DNA of 64,000 bases from Bacteroides fragilis NCTC 9343 (GCF_000025985.1 NC_003228.3:1-64000), one strand, 5' to 3'. Shown: positions 53,407-61,524, numbered from the stretch's first letter. Translations and numbers: made by a program. The notes: generated from the letters alone by a model not told the origin.

Positions 53407-53472
53407 TATTTTTGTCAGTAAAATAAATCGAAATGGTAAGAACGGTTTTTCACTTAAATATATTGATATGAA
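53407..53472 (+). promoter_or_regulatory. -7 box and 12-codon upstream frame of regulator 3
   Basis: TATTTTTG at 53407-53414 repeats the regulator 2 promoter. The ATG at 53434 stands where regulator 2 starts but is out of frame with regulator 3. It reads MVRTVFHLNILI and stops at 53470-53472, overlapping the likely true start at 53468. This could couple or limit translation. Confidence 0.45.
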
Positions 53473-54817
53473 GTATATTCGGTTATTGCTATGCATTCTG
53501 GGGATAGTGTTATTAGCATTTCTGGTTAGTTTGTATTTCTTTCAAAGAAATAGAAAGTTGATGCACATAAAGGCGGAAAAGCTGTTTACACAAGTATTGA
53601 AAGATGAAATGAAAAAGAAAGGGGAGGAATTGGATTTATTTTATTCTTTTTCCGGGATATCAAGTGACACGATACCTTTAACTATTTCGATAATGACCGA
53701 AACCGGATCCAGACAGTATAAAGTGGATGCTGGGAAGAGCCGGAAAAATCTTTCTCAGATATCGAGAGAACGTTCATTACACTCTGTTATTTGTTCTGAG
53801 AAGCAGTTATCTCCCATGACTTTGAGTCAGACCTGGGCGGATAGTCTGCAAACACGACATATTTTGGCAAGAGCTGCGATACAAATAGTAACTACAGACT
53901 TGGAAAATAATACCTTATATAAAAAGAGTCGGACTGTCAATCTGTCTCCAGAGTTGAAGTTTGTTGTTTATTTGGGGGAGAGATGTGAAATAGAGGTTTC
54001 CGGTTTTTTATATTATACTTGGTGGTCGGTTTGTAGATACCATTTCTTTCCATTCGGAATGATTGTTGGTATAGCTTTGTGTTTGATTGTTTATTTGATC
54101 TATTTGTTTAGGGTGAAAAACCGTTTGTTTAAAATACAATCTGAGCGTTGGCTGTTAGCGGAGAAGCTAAAAAGAAGGGAAGAAAAATTAGTAGAGTTAG
54201 CGAGTATACGGGATCAATATGCGCACCAGATTGAAGTGCAGCGATCTGACGCTCGGGAGAAGGACATATTGTTGAAGGATCTGGAGCAAAAGTTGAAAGA
54301 GTGTGAAGATCAGATAGCCGATTTAAATAAGTCAAAAGAAAAATTAGTAGAGTTAGCGAGTATACGGGATCAATATGCGCAACAAGTTGAAATGCAGCGA
54401 TCTGATGCTCGGGAAAAGGACATGCTGTTGAAGGATCTGGAGCAAAAGTCAAAGGCGTACGAAGGGCAAATAGCGGAATTAAAAAAGGCAAAAGAACTGT
54501 TGGGAACAAAATCTCTGGTTTATAAATTGAGCCCTATACTGACCTTTGATGCATATAAAAAGATATTGGTGTGTAATGAAGAAATAATTCCACTTAATCT
54601 TCAGTCCTCTACTCTCTTGCTGGCTTTCTTAAATGCTACTGATTGTCAATTGACACGTGAAGAAATCGAGAAGTGTTTATCTGGAAGGAGCCGGGAGTGC
54701 CTCCGGACAGCTAAGCATCGTTTATCTAAGGTACTTCAAATCGATCCTTCTATTTCTATTGTTCAGCACAACAGAGATCTTTTTCAGCTGCAACTGCCGG
54801 AAATTGAGGCCTTGTAA
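53468..54817 (+). CDS. Transmembrane winged-helix regulator 3 of the NVEALA array
   Basis: A 449-residue paralogue of the regulators at 41143 and 46514: membrane helix 1 (about 5-25), outer domain with DTIPLTI, KSRKNLSQ, RSLHSVIC and YLGERCEIEV, membrane helix 2 (about 198-217), a long coiled coil that includes two tandem 52-residue repeats (54182-54493), and a C-terminal winged helix (LNLQSSTLLLAFLNATDCQLT, then RTAKHRLSKVL). ATG 53468 is chosen because upstream residues from a TTG at 53351 would add an unrelated hydrophobic stretch. The stop codon is inside the first TGTAAC operator box. Likely role: sense an outer signal and activate the type-A peptide promoter at 54862. Confidence 0.75.
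   Translation: MKYIRLLLCILGIVLLAFLVSLYFFQRNRKLMHIKAEKLFTQVLKDEMKKKGEELDLFYSFSGISSDTIPLTISIMTETGSRQYKVDAGKSRKNLSQISRERSLHSVICSEKQLSPMTLSQTWADSLQTRHILARAAIQIVTTDLENNTLYKKSRTVNLSPELKFVVYLGERCEIEVSGFLYYTWWSVCRYHFFPFGMIVGIALCLIVYLIYLFRVKNRLFKIQSERWLLAEKLKRREEKLVELASIRDQYAHQIEVQRSDAREKDILLKDLEQKLKECEDQIADLNKSKEKLVELASIRDQYAQQVEMQRSDAREKDMLLKDLEQKSKAYEGQIAELKKAKELLGTKSLVYKLSPILTFDAYKKILVCNEEIIPLNLQSSTLLLAFLNATDCQLTREEIEKCLSGRSRECLRTAKHRLSKVLQIDPSISIVQHNRDLFQLQLPEIEAL
54182..54493 (+). repeat. Tandem 156-bp repeat inside regulator 3
   Basis: Two units (54182-54337 and 54338-54493) encode EKLVELASIRDQYA-type coiled-coil segments, in frame, with the first 100 bp nearly identical. This is recent internal duplication lengthening the linker between membrane and DNA-binding domain. 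Confidence 0.85.
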
Positions 54818-54869
54818 CGCTTTGTAACGCGGCAAATGATGATGATAAGAAAAATATGGTTTATGTTTG
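54813..54869 (+). promoter_or_regulatory. Phased operator and promoter of type-A peptide 4
   Basis: TTGTAACGC appears twice, with TGTAAC at 54813 and 54823 (10 bp apart). The -7 box TATGTTTG is at 54862-54869, so the boxes start 49 and 39 bp upstream of it, exactly as at 42382-42438. No -33 element is seen. Confidence 0.6.
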
Positions 54870-54893
54870 TATGCATTTTAAACGCATATAGAC

Positions 54894-55127
54894 ATGAAAA
54901 AAACTTTAAAAGTAGCTATTCTTCTTATTGCTATTCTTTCTATGGGGCACTGGATGCCTGTGAAACAAGTTCGTGATTTAAATTCTTTATCACTTCAGAA
55001 TGTAGAAGCTTTGGCTAGCGGAGAAACTCCTATTTATACTTCTTGCATTGGTACAGGTTCTGTGGACTGCCCAATTCAACATGATAAAGTGAAGTATGTG
55101 AGCCAAGGATTTAGTTTGGATTATTAG
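54894..55127 (+). CDS. NVEALA peptide, type A, copy 4
   Basis: A 77-residue peptide: hydrophobic segment (LKVAILLIAILSMGHWM), SLQNVEALASGE, then CIGTGSVDCPIQHDKV and a terminal QGFSLDY. It keeps the two-cysteine pattern of the other type-A copies but is the most divergent in the first 30 residues. It is the first gene after regulator 3, 32 bp downstream of the -7 box, and is followed by hairpin cassette C. Signal or structural roles are both possible. Confidence 0.75.
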   Translation: MKKTLKVAILLIAILSMGHWMPVKQVRDLNSLSLQNVEALASGETPIYTSCIGTGSVDCPIQHDKVKYVSQGFSLDY

Positions 55128-55141
55128 AAATATTAACTTGG

Positions 55142-55316
55142 TTAGAAAGGGAGTGGAACGATCTACGTCCTGTGAAAAGTCTTAGAATCGTTCACTCCCG
55201 GATAACCTTTAAAAAAGGAGGTTGCCCGGCACGAAGATAGCGAAAAAAAAATTGGAATGAGTAAATGTAGCATTTACTTTTTCTACGGAGGAGGTGGCTT
55301 CCCGAAAGAGAGACAC
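55142..55316 (+). repeat. Hairpin cassette C
   Basis: Third copy of the cassette. Stem 1 is 55149-55162 with 55187-55199 (one extra G bulged in the left arm). The terminator-like hairpin AGTAAATG/CATTTACT is 55260-55278 followed by TTTTT. Confidence 0.75.
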
Positions 55317-55359
55317 GACAAATAAAAGAATTACTAACCTCATAAAAAATATGTAGATT

Positions 55360-55632
55360 ATGAGTAAGAAGATTTTTGCGGCTCTGATAGTCGCTGTAGT
55401 CGCAACTTTTGCAGGCTACAATATATATCAGTCACAGAGAGCAGAAATGGAGATGTCAGATTTGGCAATGGCTAATATAGAAGCTTTGGCTAATGATGGT
55501 GAATCTAGTACTGAAACGACTTGGTCCTGTAAAGGAACGGTTGGTACATGTGGTGCAAAATGTGGATTATGTGGTACCACAATTCCTAAGTCAAAAGGAA
55601 CATTAACAGGAAGTCATAAATGTAGTATGTAG
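55360..55632 (+). CDS. NVEALA peptide, type B, five-cysteine tail
   Basis: A 90-residue peptide with the near-invariant type-B N-terminus (MSKKIFAALIVAVVATFAGY, NIYQSQ), motif variant MANIEALAND, and a Gly/Thr/Cys-rich tail (WSCKGTVGTCGAKCGLCGTT, ending HKCSM) with five cysteines. The tail shares no sequence with the other type-B copies. It follows hairpin cassette C and precedes the propeller gene at 55722. Confidence 0.8.
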   Translation: MSKKIFAALIVAVVATFAGYNIYQSQRAEMEMSDLAMANIEALANDGESSTETTWSCKGTVGTCGAKCGLCGTTIPKSKGTLTGSHKCSM

Positions 55633-55721
55633 TTTTATAATAGGGCTGACTTTAAAGGGTAGGCGTTGATTAAACTATATAATCTGGCAGATTTTTAGTC
55701 AGCTCTAAATTAAAAAAGATC

Positions 55722-56789
55722 ATGGGAAAAAATTTTAGTATATTGATCTTAATAGGGACTATTCTTTTAGGGTGTCACTCGACAAAAGAGAAGATTGAGT
55801 TTTCAAACAGAGTGATTTGTAGCGATAGTATATCGCGAGGACTGGTTGTTTTAAATGATACGTTTTTATTTTCGTATCCTTTGCAAATGGAATGTATAGA
55901 CTCAATGCTACTGGTATTGGATAATGTTAATAATAACTTCTTCCATCTGTTTACTCTAAAGGGGGTACCTATAAAATCATTTGGAGAAAAAGGGCAAGGG
56001 CCTACTGATTTTATAAATGTGGAATCATTCAATTTATCTGAAGATAGAAAAAACATGTATGCCTACGATACGTCATTACGTAAAATAGTGAAATATGATG
56101 TTTCTTCTTTTCTAAAAGACTCATTGAAATCTGAGGTTATACAGGTGAATTATGATAGCTTGCCTCAAGCCGAAGTGCCTACAATAATCTATGATATGCT
56201 TTCTCTTAAAGATTCAAACTTTCTTGTAAAAGCAAATCATAAGGGTCTTCGGTTTGGATTATTAAAAGATAGAAAGGTTACTCAATTATACAATTCTTTC
56301 TCAGATTGTGTAAATACGAATGATGATGAAGAAGTCTGGTCAGTTTTCTGTAGCAATACCAAAACCAAATTAAGACCTGACAGGACAAAGATGTTGAATG
56401 CAACCTATCTTGGAGGAGTATTGGAATTGTTTGATTTGGATGATAATTGTTCCTTATCATTGGCAAAGATACTTTATATTTACGAGCCTAAATATGGTAT
56501 TGCCGAAGGGGCAATACCCAAATATGTTGTTTTCAATGAAACGACTCAGATTGGTTTTGAGGACATATATGTAACCAATAATAGTATATATACATTATTA
56601 CATAGTATAGGGAGTGAAACTTTACCTTCGGAAATTACTGTATTTAATTGGGAGGGAATTCCGATAACTAAAATTAAAACAGGGTGCTCCCTCTCTAATA
56701 TTGCCGTCGATGAGAAGGATAACGCAATCTATGTAATTGCCGAGAACGAACAGAATGCTTATGAGCTTTCTTGTTTGTCTTTAAATTGA
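55722..56789 (+). CDS. 6-bladed beta-propeller lipoprotein (copy 6)
   Basis: A 355-residue intact lipoprotein (lipobox LLGC, about Cys15) with the family phrase FGEKGQGPTDF and blades such as LFTLKGVPIKSF and ITVFNWEGIPITKIKTG. It is the full-length counterpart of the truncated gene at 42808, with which it is nearly identical over the first 280 residues, and of the fragments at 53107-53400. A broken propeller gene follows directly. Confidence 0.8.
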   Translation: MGKNFSILILIGTILLGCHSTKEKIEFSNRVICSDSISRGLVVLNDTFLFSYPLQMECIDSMLLVLDNVNNNFFHLFTLKGVPIKSFGEKGQGPTDFINVESFNLSEDRKNMYAYDTSLRKIVKYDVSSFLKDSLKSEVIQVNYDSLPQAEVPTIIYDMLSLKDSNFLVKANHKGLRFGLLKDRKVTQLYNSFSDCVNTNDDEEVWSVFCSNTKTKLRPDRTKMLNATYLGGVLELFDLDDNCSLSLAKILYIYEPKYGIAEGAIPKYVVFNETTQIGFEDIYVTNNSIYTLLHSIGSETLPSEITVFNWEGIPITKIKTGCSLSNIAVDEKDNAIYVIAENEQNAYELSCLSLN

Positions 56790-56802
56790 TTTATATTTTG
56801 TT

Positions 56803-57383
56803 TTTTTACGGAAGTGGGACTTTTGAAAGTGGCCTGATAGCAAAATGTAATCAGAAAAAGGTTTTAAATCAATATCTCCCTTTTCCACAAACAGAGCAAG
56901 CGGTAAATCGGGATGTAAACTATTTGTTGTTCCAGGGGGGATCTTATTATGAAGCCGGATAAAAAACGTTTTGCTTACTTGGCGTATGAGTGCGATTTAT
57001 TATCTATTCAGAAAGTGGTAAATGACACGTGCCTGGAAAGTGTAGTACATTTGAATACGTATACGCCGTTATTTGAGAATCAATCTACTAACGAAGTGTC
57101 TTCTGTTAATGTCTCTACCGATTCTCCTAAAGGATTTCTTCGTGGGGTAGCCACTGAAAACTATGTTTATGCACTTTACAGTGGGCAAATTGGGAAAAAT
57201 AAGGCAATAGCAAATGAAGTTTATGTATTTGATTGGGAAGGACGTGCTGTAAAGAGAGTGATACTGGATAGATGGGGTATATGCATCTCGGTGGATAGTA
57301 ATGATGAACGACTCTGCCTGATGACAAAGGAAACGGATGGTGGAGAAGAGCGTTATCATTATTATTGTTATCAGTTAAACTGA
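56803..57383 (+). pseudogene. 3' half of a propeller gene with frameshift
   Basis: Matches positions 52526-53106 of the gene at 52054 with few substitutions, but lacks the 5' half and start. It carries one extra G in a G run (56935-56940, six against five), which breaks the frame. It joins the end of the intact gene at 55722 without a gap of its own. Confidence 0.85.
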
Positions 57384-57436
57384 CTTTTTGGTTAGGGTGT
57401 TACGGGTTTGCTTGATATACTTTAAAAATGAAATAT

Positions 57437-57520
57437 ACGTTGTATTTACTTTTTCTATGGAGGAGGTGGCTCTCCGAAAGAGAGACACGACAAATAAAAG
57501 AATTACTAACCACATAAAAA
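57437..57520 (+). repeat. Partial hairpin cassette D
   Basis: Only the last part of the cassette remains: a degraded version of the terminator-like hairpin, TATTTACTTTTTCTATGG, then GGAGGTGGCTCTCCGAAAG and the region leading to the type-B start. Stem 1 is absent. Confidence 0.65.
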
Positions 57521-57531
57521 ATATGTAAGTT

Positions 57532-57783
57532 ATGAGTAAGAAGATTTTTGCAGCCCTGATAGTCGCTGTAGTCGCAACTTTTGCAGGCTACAATATATAT
57601 AAGTCACAAAGAGCAGAGGTGACAATGTCGGATTTGGCAATGGCAAATGTGGAGGCATTGGCAGATTCTCGCGAATCGTCGGCTGATTGTACGTTTGGGA
57701 ATGTAAATTATGATCAGTATTCCAATACTTTGCATTGCAGTGGTAATGGTACACTTTGTTGTAAAAAAACAGTAGCAGGATAG
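57532..57783 (+). CDS. NVEALA peptide, type B, four-cysteine tail
   Basis: An 83-residue peptide with the invariant type-B N-terminus (one change, NIYKSQ), MANVEALADS, and a third unrelated tail (ADCTFGNVNYDQYSN, HCSGNG, LCCKK) with four cysteines. There is no type-A peptide or regulator directly before it; it sits behind the broken propeller gene and partial cassette D. It precedes the propeller gene at 57856 and is probably transcribed from the module promoter at 54862 or an unseen one. Confidence 0.8.
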   Translation: MSKKIFAALIVAVVATFAGYNIYKSQRAEVTMSDLAMANVEALADSRESSADCTFGNVNYDQYSNTLHCSGNGTLCCKKTVAG

Positions 57784-57855
57784 GAGCTTTATTCTTTATT
57801 ATAGAGTTTGGAGGTTGTTTGGTAGCCTCCCACTCTTTATTAAGTCAATATTATT

Positions 57856-59007
57856 ATGGTGACAAAGTGGAAAATTACAGTTGGGCTACTACTTATACTA
57901 TTTTGTGGTTGTAGCCAAGTGAAAGAATTGCATGAAAGCAGTACAATTATTTCTTTTAAAGAACATACTGATGTAAATGCGGATAGTATATTAGAGTTAT
58001 CTTTCTTAAAGCTTCAAACAAAAGATTCATGTTTGGTAAAGAATGTTGGGCTTATTAGAGAATTAAATAATTGTTTATTAATATTGGATTCTGCCAACTC
58101 TAATTTGTATGTTTTTAACAAATCAGGAGCTTTTGTAAATCAGATAGGACAGAAGGGAAGTGGCCCCGGTGAATATATATTGTTATCTTCATTTTTTGTA
58201 GACAATAATAAAAATTATATTGCCGCAATTGATATTGCCCAAGATAAAGTATTGTATTACAATGCGACTGATTTTAGTTTTTTGTACGAAAGGAGATTAC
58301 CTTTTAGTACATCTTGCTGTTTACAGTTAGAGGATGGTAATTTGCTTTGGAATAGTAGAGAATATACAGACTCTAAATTATCTGACTTCTATTTTGTGGT
58401 TACAGATTCTTTGTTTGATATTATAGATTATAAAATGAATAAAGAGTTTAAATCTGGTTATACAACAGGGCCTTCTCAAATGATATATAAGGTTGGAACC
58501 AATGTATTTGCATATACTCCTTTTGATTTGACGATTTATAGAGTGGGTACTTCTGAGATAGTTCCTGCTCATTCTTTTTCATTTGAGGGTACTGATATCC
58601 CTTCTTTAGATTTTCTGAATAAAACTAGTAATCAGGGAAACTCTAATTACTTATATGATCTGATTCAATCCGATTATATTTCTTATTATTGTGTAGAAGA
58701 AACTGAACGTGATTTGTTTGTATGCTATATGAAAAATAAAGAAAAGTATATAGGGTTGTATGATAAGAATACTGATAGAACGTATAATTATCCAATTAAA
58801 ATATTTCAGGATCAGTTAAAGGTCGGTGAACTGAATTATTTTAGTATAGGTTCAGTTGATGATTATCATGTGGCTCCATTGGATGTATTATCCTTAAAAG
58901 ATATGGCAGGAAATGGATATGTGTTTGATGATAAGTTGTCTGAATTGCTAACAATATCGAACGAAGAGGATAATTCTATATTATTATTTGTTCGGATTAA
59001 AAAATAG
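57856..59007 (+). CDS. 6-bladed beta-propeller lipoprotein (copy 7)
   Basis: A 383-residue lipoprotein (LLLILFCGC lipobox) of the propeller family with IGQKGSGPGEYILL near residue 100. It is divergent from the other copies. Blades include LLILDSANSNLYVFNKSGA and KVLYYNATDFSFLYERRL. It is followed 8 bp later by the thioredoxin-like/DUF1573 lipoprotein, repeating the propeller-redox gene pair seen at 48631-50615. Function is unknown. Confidence 0.78.
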   Translation: MVTKWKITVGLLLILFCGCSQVKELHESSTIISFKEHTDVNADSILELSFLKLQTKDSCLVKNVGLIRELNNCLLILDSANSNLYVFNKSGAFVNQIGQKGSGPGEYILLSSFFVDNNKNYIAAIDIAQDKVLYYNATDFSFLYERRLPFSTSCCLQLEDGNLLWNSREYTDSKLSDFYFVVTDSLFDIIDYKMNKEFKSGYTTGPSQMIYKVGTNVFAYTPFDLTIYRVGTSEIVPAHSFSFEGTDIPSLDFLNKTSNQGNSNYLYDLIQSDYISYYCVEETERDLFVCYMKNKEKYIGLYDKNTDRTYNYPIKIFQDQLKVGELNYFSIGSVDDYHVAPLDVLSLKDMAGNGYVFDDKLSELLTISNEEDNSILLFVRIKK

Positions 59008-59015
59008 AACGCTGT

Positions 59016-59885
59016 ATGAAAAGTGGGTTGATCTGTTGTTTAATGCTCTGCATATTATTGGTTGGTTGTGAAGGTAAAAAGGTGAAAGGTATTAAAAATA
59101 TGGTAGATAGCTGGATGGGAAGAGAGATTCTTTTTCCCAATAGTGTTTCATGTATGGCTTTAAAGGAGTCTAATTTGGGACTTATTGAGCGGAGGACAGA
59201 TTATACTATCGTTTCTTATATTGACTCTAGCGGATGTACTGCTTGTAAAATGCAATTGAGAAAATGGATGGAAGTGATAAACTGTTTTGATTCATTAAAT
59301 ACGAATGTCAAATTTCTTTTTTATTTGCATCCGAAAGAGCCAAAAGAAATCACTTATTTATTAAAACGTGATGGTTTTGAGTATCCCGTTTTTGTTGATA
59401 GATTAGATTCATTTAACATATTAAATCATTTTTCTACTGATATTAATTTCTGTACATTTCTGCTTGATAAAACTAATAGAGTAATAGCTATAGGTAACCC
59501 TCTTTATAGTAAAAAAGTTAAGGATTTATATAAGGGTATTGTTTTGAAAAGGAAAGAAGTAACTGTCTCTGGAATTTTACAGACAGAAACGACGTTGCCG
59601 AAATCTTCTATTGATATGGGAAGTTTTTCTTCTGAGAAATCCCAATCTTGTATTTTTACTTTATATAATATAGGTAAAAATATGCTTGTCATTGATGATG
59701 CGGTTACATCTTGTGGGTGTACTTCAGTGGAGTATTCAAAAGAACCGGTTTCGCCAGGGAAGTCTTTGGATATCATTGTAACTTATAAAGCGGATCATCC
59801 GGAGCACTTTAATAAAACTATTACGGTATACTGTAACTCTTCTGTGTCTCCATTGCGATTAAAGATAATGGGGAATGCTAAATAG
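59016..59885 (+). CDS. Thioredoxin-like/DUF1573 lipoprotein, second copy
   Basis: A 289-residue paralogue of the gene at 49746: lipobox LLVGC (Cys18), thioredoxin-like region with YIDSSGCTACKMQLRKW (CxxC at Cys74/Cys77), NFCTFLLDKTNRVIAIGNP, and a C-terminal DUF1573 with VTSCGCTSVEYSKEPV. The last 60 residues are highly similar between the copies (KADHPEHFNKTI), while the thioredoxin-like part has diverged. It is probably periplasmic and redox-active towards disulfides. It precedes the EALA-motif peptide at 59928. Confidence 0.8.
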   Translation: MKSGLICCLMLCILLVGCEGKKVKGIKNMVDSWMGREILFPNSVSCMALKESNLGLIERRTDYTIVSYIDSSGCTACKMQLRKWMEVINCFDSLNTNVKFLFYLHPKEPKEITYLLKRDGFEYPVFVDRLDSFNILNHFSTDINFCTFLLDKTNRVIAIGNPLYSKKVKDLYKGIVLKRKEVTVSGILQTETTLPKSSIDMGSFSSEKSQSCIFTLYNIGKNMLVIDDAVTSCGCTSVEYSKEPVSPGKSLDIIVTYKADHPEHFNKTITVYCNSSVSPLRLKIMGNAK

Positions 59886-59927
59886 TTTGAAATGAAATAT
59901 ATTTGTTGAACTTTAAATTTGATTATT

Positions 59928-60293
59928 ATGAGGAAAAAACTTGTTTTAAGTGTAATGGGTATTCTATTGATTTTAGGTACTGTTACAAATGTAATGTTTA
60001 CAAGAGCGGAGAAGTCTTCTGATAGAGCCTGGTTGGCTTCTATTGAAGCTTTAGAAGCTTTGGCTGAAGATGAAATAGGGGGCAGTCCGGGTGGATGTGG
60101 AACTGCGGTTGGGACTGTTTTGGAAGAGCAAGAGTGTAATGGGCGTAAGGTACTATCTCGTTATCTTGTAAAATTCTCCTGCACAGGTTCAAGGACGGGG
60201 GTATGTCAATCTGGTACTATTTATTATTTTTATGATTGTTATGGAGCACAAATTGCAGAAAATGATTTTACGAGATCAATACCTTGTCAATAA
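59928..60293 (+). CDS. EALA-motif peptide, type-B related, six-cysteine tail
   Basis: About 121 residues: hydrophobic segment (LVLSVMGILLILGTVTNVMF), then WLASIEALEALAEDE, a duplicated version of the NVEALA motif, and the longest tail of the set with six cysteines (GGCGTA, EQECNG, FSCTG, GVCQS, YDCYG, PCQ). It overlaps the next gene. ATG 59928 is used rather than a TTG three codons earlier. Its position after a thioredoxin-like lipoprotein matches that of the copy at 50660. Confidence 0.7.
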   Translation: MRKKLVLSVMGILLILGTVTNVMFTRAEKSSDRAWLASIEALEALAEDEIGGSPGGCGTAVGTVLEEQECNGRKVLSRYLVKFSCTGSRTGVCQSGTIYYFYDCYGAQIAENDFTRSIPCQ

Positions 60294-61524
60294 AAAGATT
60301 GCTTGGTACCGTATAGTATCGGTTTTATTGTTTCTTAGTGCTTTTTCTTCTTGTTCTTTGGTGGAGAAATCAAAGAACGAAATATATATAGCTGATCTGG
60401 ATAGTGCCATTCAGAAAGATTGGTATTTGTATTCTGATGTGTTTAAATCTGTAAGAGTGATTCCTTTGGCAATGGATAAATCTGTGTTGCTGGGAGACGT
60501 TAATAAAATGCAGGTTTATAAAGGTCATTATATTGTACTTGATGAAGAGATAGCACGCGGAGTATATCTTTTCGATTCTAAAGGGCGGTTTATCCGTAAG
60601 ATAGGTGATGTGGGCAGTGGACCGGGAGAATATTCTAAGCCGACAGATTTTACGATTGATACAAAAAAAGGGGAAATATATATATTCGATTATAGTCAAA
60701 AAAAGATATTTAAGTATGATATTGCTTCGGGAAAGTATTTAGGAGTTTGCAATGTTGAACATCGATTGAATCGGATGTTTTTTTCAAAGGGGTACTTGTA
60801 CGCAAATATTGATTATCAATTGGAAGATGAACCTGGACAAGAGCATTACCTATTACAAAGAATCGACTTTGATAATGAAGGTAATGTAGAAATGTTTTTT
60901 AAAGTAGCTGATTACAAAAAGGGTTGGGACGGGATAGCTCTTCAAGGGAATATGTTTTTTAATTTAGGAACTGAGTCTGCTCTTTTTGTTCAGGACTTTA
61001 TGGATACGATTATCTATGTGAATGGGGATCAGGTTATTCCTTATATGGTAGTGAAGAGTCAGGATTGGGTGTGTAAAACAGATTTAGAAATACTTGGGAC
61101 TACTGATAATCCTTCGGCCAAAGGATTGGCTATGATGAAGCTGATTCAGCATTTAGGGGCACAAAGAAGGGCCTATAATCTATCTGATGTGTTTGTGAAC
61201 GACTCTGTTATTGGGTTTTCGTATATGCAAGGAATGATGGGGACGGATGCGTTGTATGATAAGAGTACGGGTGAAACTATGGTGTTTGATCGCTCTAAAG
61301 ATGATGTGTTGTTCGGAGAGCAACCATCACACAGGCAGATACCTACTTTTTTGTATGCGAGTGATAGAGGTGTTTTCTATTCTCTTAAACCCAGTCATTT
61401 GCCTGAGATGAAGTATTTTATCTCTCAAGGCCTTGTGAAGGATGAAGTGATTGGGAAAAATGATTTGGATTCTTTGGATGGTGATGCAAATCCGGTGTTA
61501 TTGTATTATGAATATAAAGATTAA
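60262..61524 (+). CDS. 6-bladed beta-propeller lipoprotein (copy 8)
   Basis: A propeller lipoprotein of about 420 residues, the longest of the set. The signal is VSVLLFLSAFSSC and the family phrase IGDVGSGPGEYSKP is followed by IYIFDYSQKKIFKYD. The N-terminal phrase FKSVRVIPLAMDKSVLLGDVNKMQVY is typical of the family. The frame overlaps the end of the peptide gene at 59928; ATG 60262 places the signal closest to the N-terminus, with ATG 60241 as alternative. Its 3' end overlaps the next gene by 17 nt, so translation is coupled. Confidence 0.78.
   Translation: MILRDQYLVNKKIAWYRIVSVLLFLSAFSSCSLVEKSKNEIYIADLDSAIQKDWYLYSDVFKSVRVIPLAMDKSVLLGDVNKMQVYKGHYIVLDEEIARGVYLFDSKGRFIRKIGDVGSGPGEYSKPTDFTIDTKKGEIYIFDYSQKKIFKYDIASGKYLGVCNVEHRLNRMFFSKGYLYANIDYQLEDEPGQEHYLLQRIDFDNEGNVEMFFKVADYKKGWDGIALQGNMFFNLGTESALFVQDFMDTIIYVNGDQVIPYMVVKSQDWVCKTDLEILGTTDNPSAKGLAMMKLIQHLGAQRRAYNLSDVFVNDSVIGFSYMQGMMGTDALYDKSTGETMVFDRSKDDVLFGEQPSHRQIPTFLYASDRGVFYSLKPSHLPEMKYFISQGLVKDEVIGKNDLDSLDGDANPVLLYYEYKD

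Noticed and set aside
53351..53467. N-terminal extension of regulator 3 from a TTG
   Set aside because: It crosses the -7 box shared with regulator 2 and adds an unrelated hydrophobic stretch; ATG 53468 matches the paralogues.
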